This document shows, in pieces, positions 63,174 to 64,000 of a DNA stretch of 64,000 nt. The position numbers and the translations under genes were made by a program. Where the stretch lies: NCBI RefSeq assembly GCF_017115165.1, contig NZ_JABXKF010000019.1, forward strand, positions 18,028 to 82,027. Direction: 5' to 3'. Numbering within the stretch: the stretch's first letter is position 1; every line of letters starts with the position of its first letter. Below the pieces are notes generated by a model. That model did not search any database. It was not told the origin of the DNA and saw only the letters and a program-made list of their open reading frames with translations. The DNA comes from Nostoc sp. LPT. Lineage in GTDB: Bacteria > Cyanobacteriota > Cyanobacteriia > Cyanobacteriales > Nostocaceae.

Positions 63174-63973
63174 GCACAGTCTTGGCACTGACGGTAAATA
63201 CTCGGTGTCATGCCGACGTGTCGCTTAAACGCATGGCAAAACTGACTCGGACTGGCATACCCCACGCGCTGGGCAACCTCTGCAATACTCAATTGGCGAT
63301 TGCTCAACAATTGCTGGGCTTGTGCCATCCGACAGGTCTGCAAATAGCCAAACACCGTAGTACCAAACAGGTGTCGAAAACCTTGCTTGAGCTTGAAATC
63401 ATTCAGTCCTACAAGTCTTGCTAGGTCAAGCAAAGTGGGAGGATGTTCTAGTTCTCGCTGAAGAATTGCCTTTGCTAGATGCAGTCTTTCGATATCTGTA
63501 GAGCGAAAAGTCAGGGTTGAAGAGGATGCTTTCTGCTTCTTTAGCAGTTGATCAAACTGCAACACCAGTAGTTCTAGTACCTTACTTTCCAGATACATCC
63601 GCTTGAACGCCCCTTGATAGGGACAGTTGAGTATCTGCTGGAGTGCCTGTTGCATGGCGGGTGTACTTTGATTGAGAGTTTGATGAAAGCTTTTTGCAGA
63701 TTTACCCTCAATCAGCGACCGCAGTGGGGATGGGGCATTGTCCCAAGTCATCCCAAAAGACCGCAACCGCTCTAAATCTATACTAATTCCCACACTCTTG
63801 AGAGTTTGTTCTGCTGGGAAATACTCAATTGATCGCACTTCTTTGATGTAGCAAAGGCAGGTTTCACCAGTGGTTTCGGCTCGATCTTCTTCAAACTGAA
63901 TGCCGGGGTTGATAATGCGGCGATCGCCTGCTAAATAGAAATTGGGGCGTTGCATAAATGCGGGATGAATCAC
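63170..63973 (-). CDS. AraC-family regulator, N-terminus missing
   Basis: Up to 267 residues. TFRSTDIERLHLAKAILQRE, TLLDLARLVGLNDFKLKQGF and RHLFGTTVFGYLQTCRM form the first helix-turn-helix, and LSIAEVAQRVGYASPSQFCH then AFKRHVGMTPSIYR the second, as in PchR-like iron/siderophore regulators. Relatives are about 320-340 residues; the first ~65 are absent. A stop (TGA) lies just before the GTG at 63973, and residues before PNFYLAGD seem to come from a repeat-like GCGTTGCATAAAT sequence. The 5' end is therefore probably truncated by an element extending beyond the window, but the protein might still bind DNA. Confidence 0.75.
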   Translation of the reverse strand: MIHPAFMQRPNFYLAGDRRIINPGIQFEEDRAETTGETCLCYIKEVRSIEYFPAEQTLKSVGISIDLERLRSFGMTWDNAPSPLRSLIEGKSAKSFHQTLNQSTPAMQQALQQILNCPYQGAFKRMYLESKVLELLVLQFDQLLKKQKASSSTLTFRSTDIERLHLAKAILQRELEHPPTLLDLARLVGLNDFKLKQGFRHLFGTTVFGYLQTCRMAQAQQLLSNRQLSIAEVAQRVGYASPSQFCHAFKRHVGMTPSIYRQCQDCA

Positions 63974-64000
63974 TCAAATACAGGTATTTTGCTATACTTC
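63946..64000. mobile_element. Possible end of an insertion element (continues outside window)
   Basis: GGGCGTTGCATAAATGCGGG at the broken end of the AraC gene shares a 14-bp core with 62305-62318. An element boundary here would explain the lost N-terminus. Only about 55 bases are visible, so this is weak. Confidence 0.35.

Overview
The window looks like a chromosomal segment of a filamentous, probably heterocystous (Nostoc-like) cyanobacterium. The evidence is the density of GCGATCGC (HIP1) octamers, an SLH-domain porin, a bilin-binding phytochrome histidine kinase, a plastoquinone/tocopherol-pathway methyltransferase and abundant short tandem and palindromic repeats. No rRNA, tRNA or CRISPR array was recognised.

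Layout. (1) 0-21.6 kb is mixed chromosome: a CHAT-domain gene end, an SLH porin, a fused PabA-PabB, a two-domain secreted nuclease, an SGNH hydrolase, small conserved genes, an ArsA-type ATPase, a photoreceptor kinase, an R-M pair and dnaN. (2) 21.8-45.2 kb is a divergent metallophore-type island. Leftward run a TonB receptor, binding protein, FecCD permease and FecE ATPase behind a near-perfect Fur box. Rightward run two NRPS genes (FAAL-PCP-C-A-PCP-C-A-PCP and C-A-PCP-reductase), a class III aminotransferase and an MFS exporter, ending at a strong terminator. I infer a fatty-acyl tripeptide (first residue Ser, then two residues selected by identical, unassigned pockets), released as an aldehyde and possibly aminated. 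(3) 45.5-62.3 kb is a cobalamin-linked region with three cobalamin riboswitches, an intact metE, a decayed second metE, broken class I ribonucleotide reductase genes nrdA and nrdB, a broken BtuB-like receptor, a binding protein and permease, and an ATPase gene lost at its 14th codon to a palindromic repeat. It also holds two toxin-antitoxin pairs with broken toxins and gene fragments (UbiH-like, CobW, AraC). (4) 62.3-64 kb is debris: an internally deleted DUF2887 gene, a response-regulator scrap and a 5'-truncated AraC regulator.

The most notable observations are: a GNAT gene with all sequence marks of an integron gene cassette (attC-like site at 49242-49314, cassette 49248-49816); the decay of one riboswitch/metE copy, nrdAB and btuB around one intact metE; the release/amination logic of the NRPS island together with a lost catalytic histidine in its second condensation domain; in-frame repeat insertions inside pabAB and the NRPS; and a knotless phytochrome fused to two cyanobacteriochrome-type GAF domains and a kinase. 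All functional statements come from reading motifs by eye; no database search was run.
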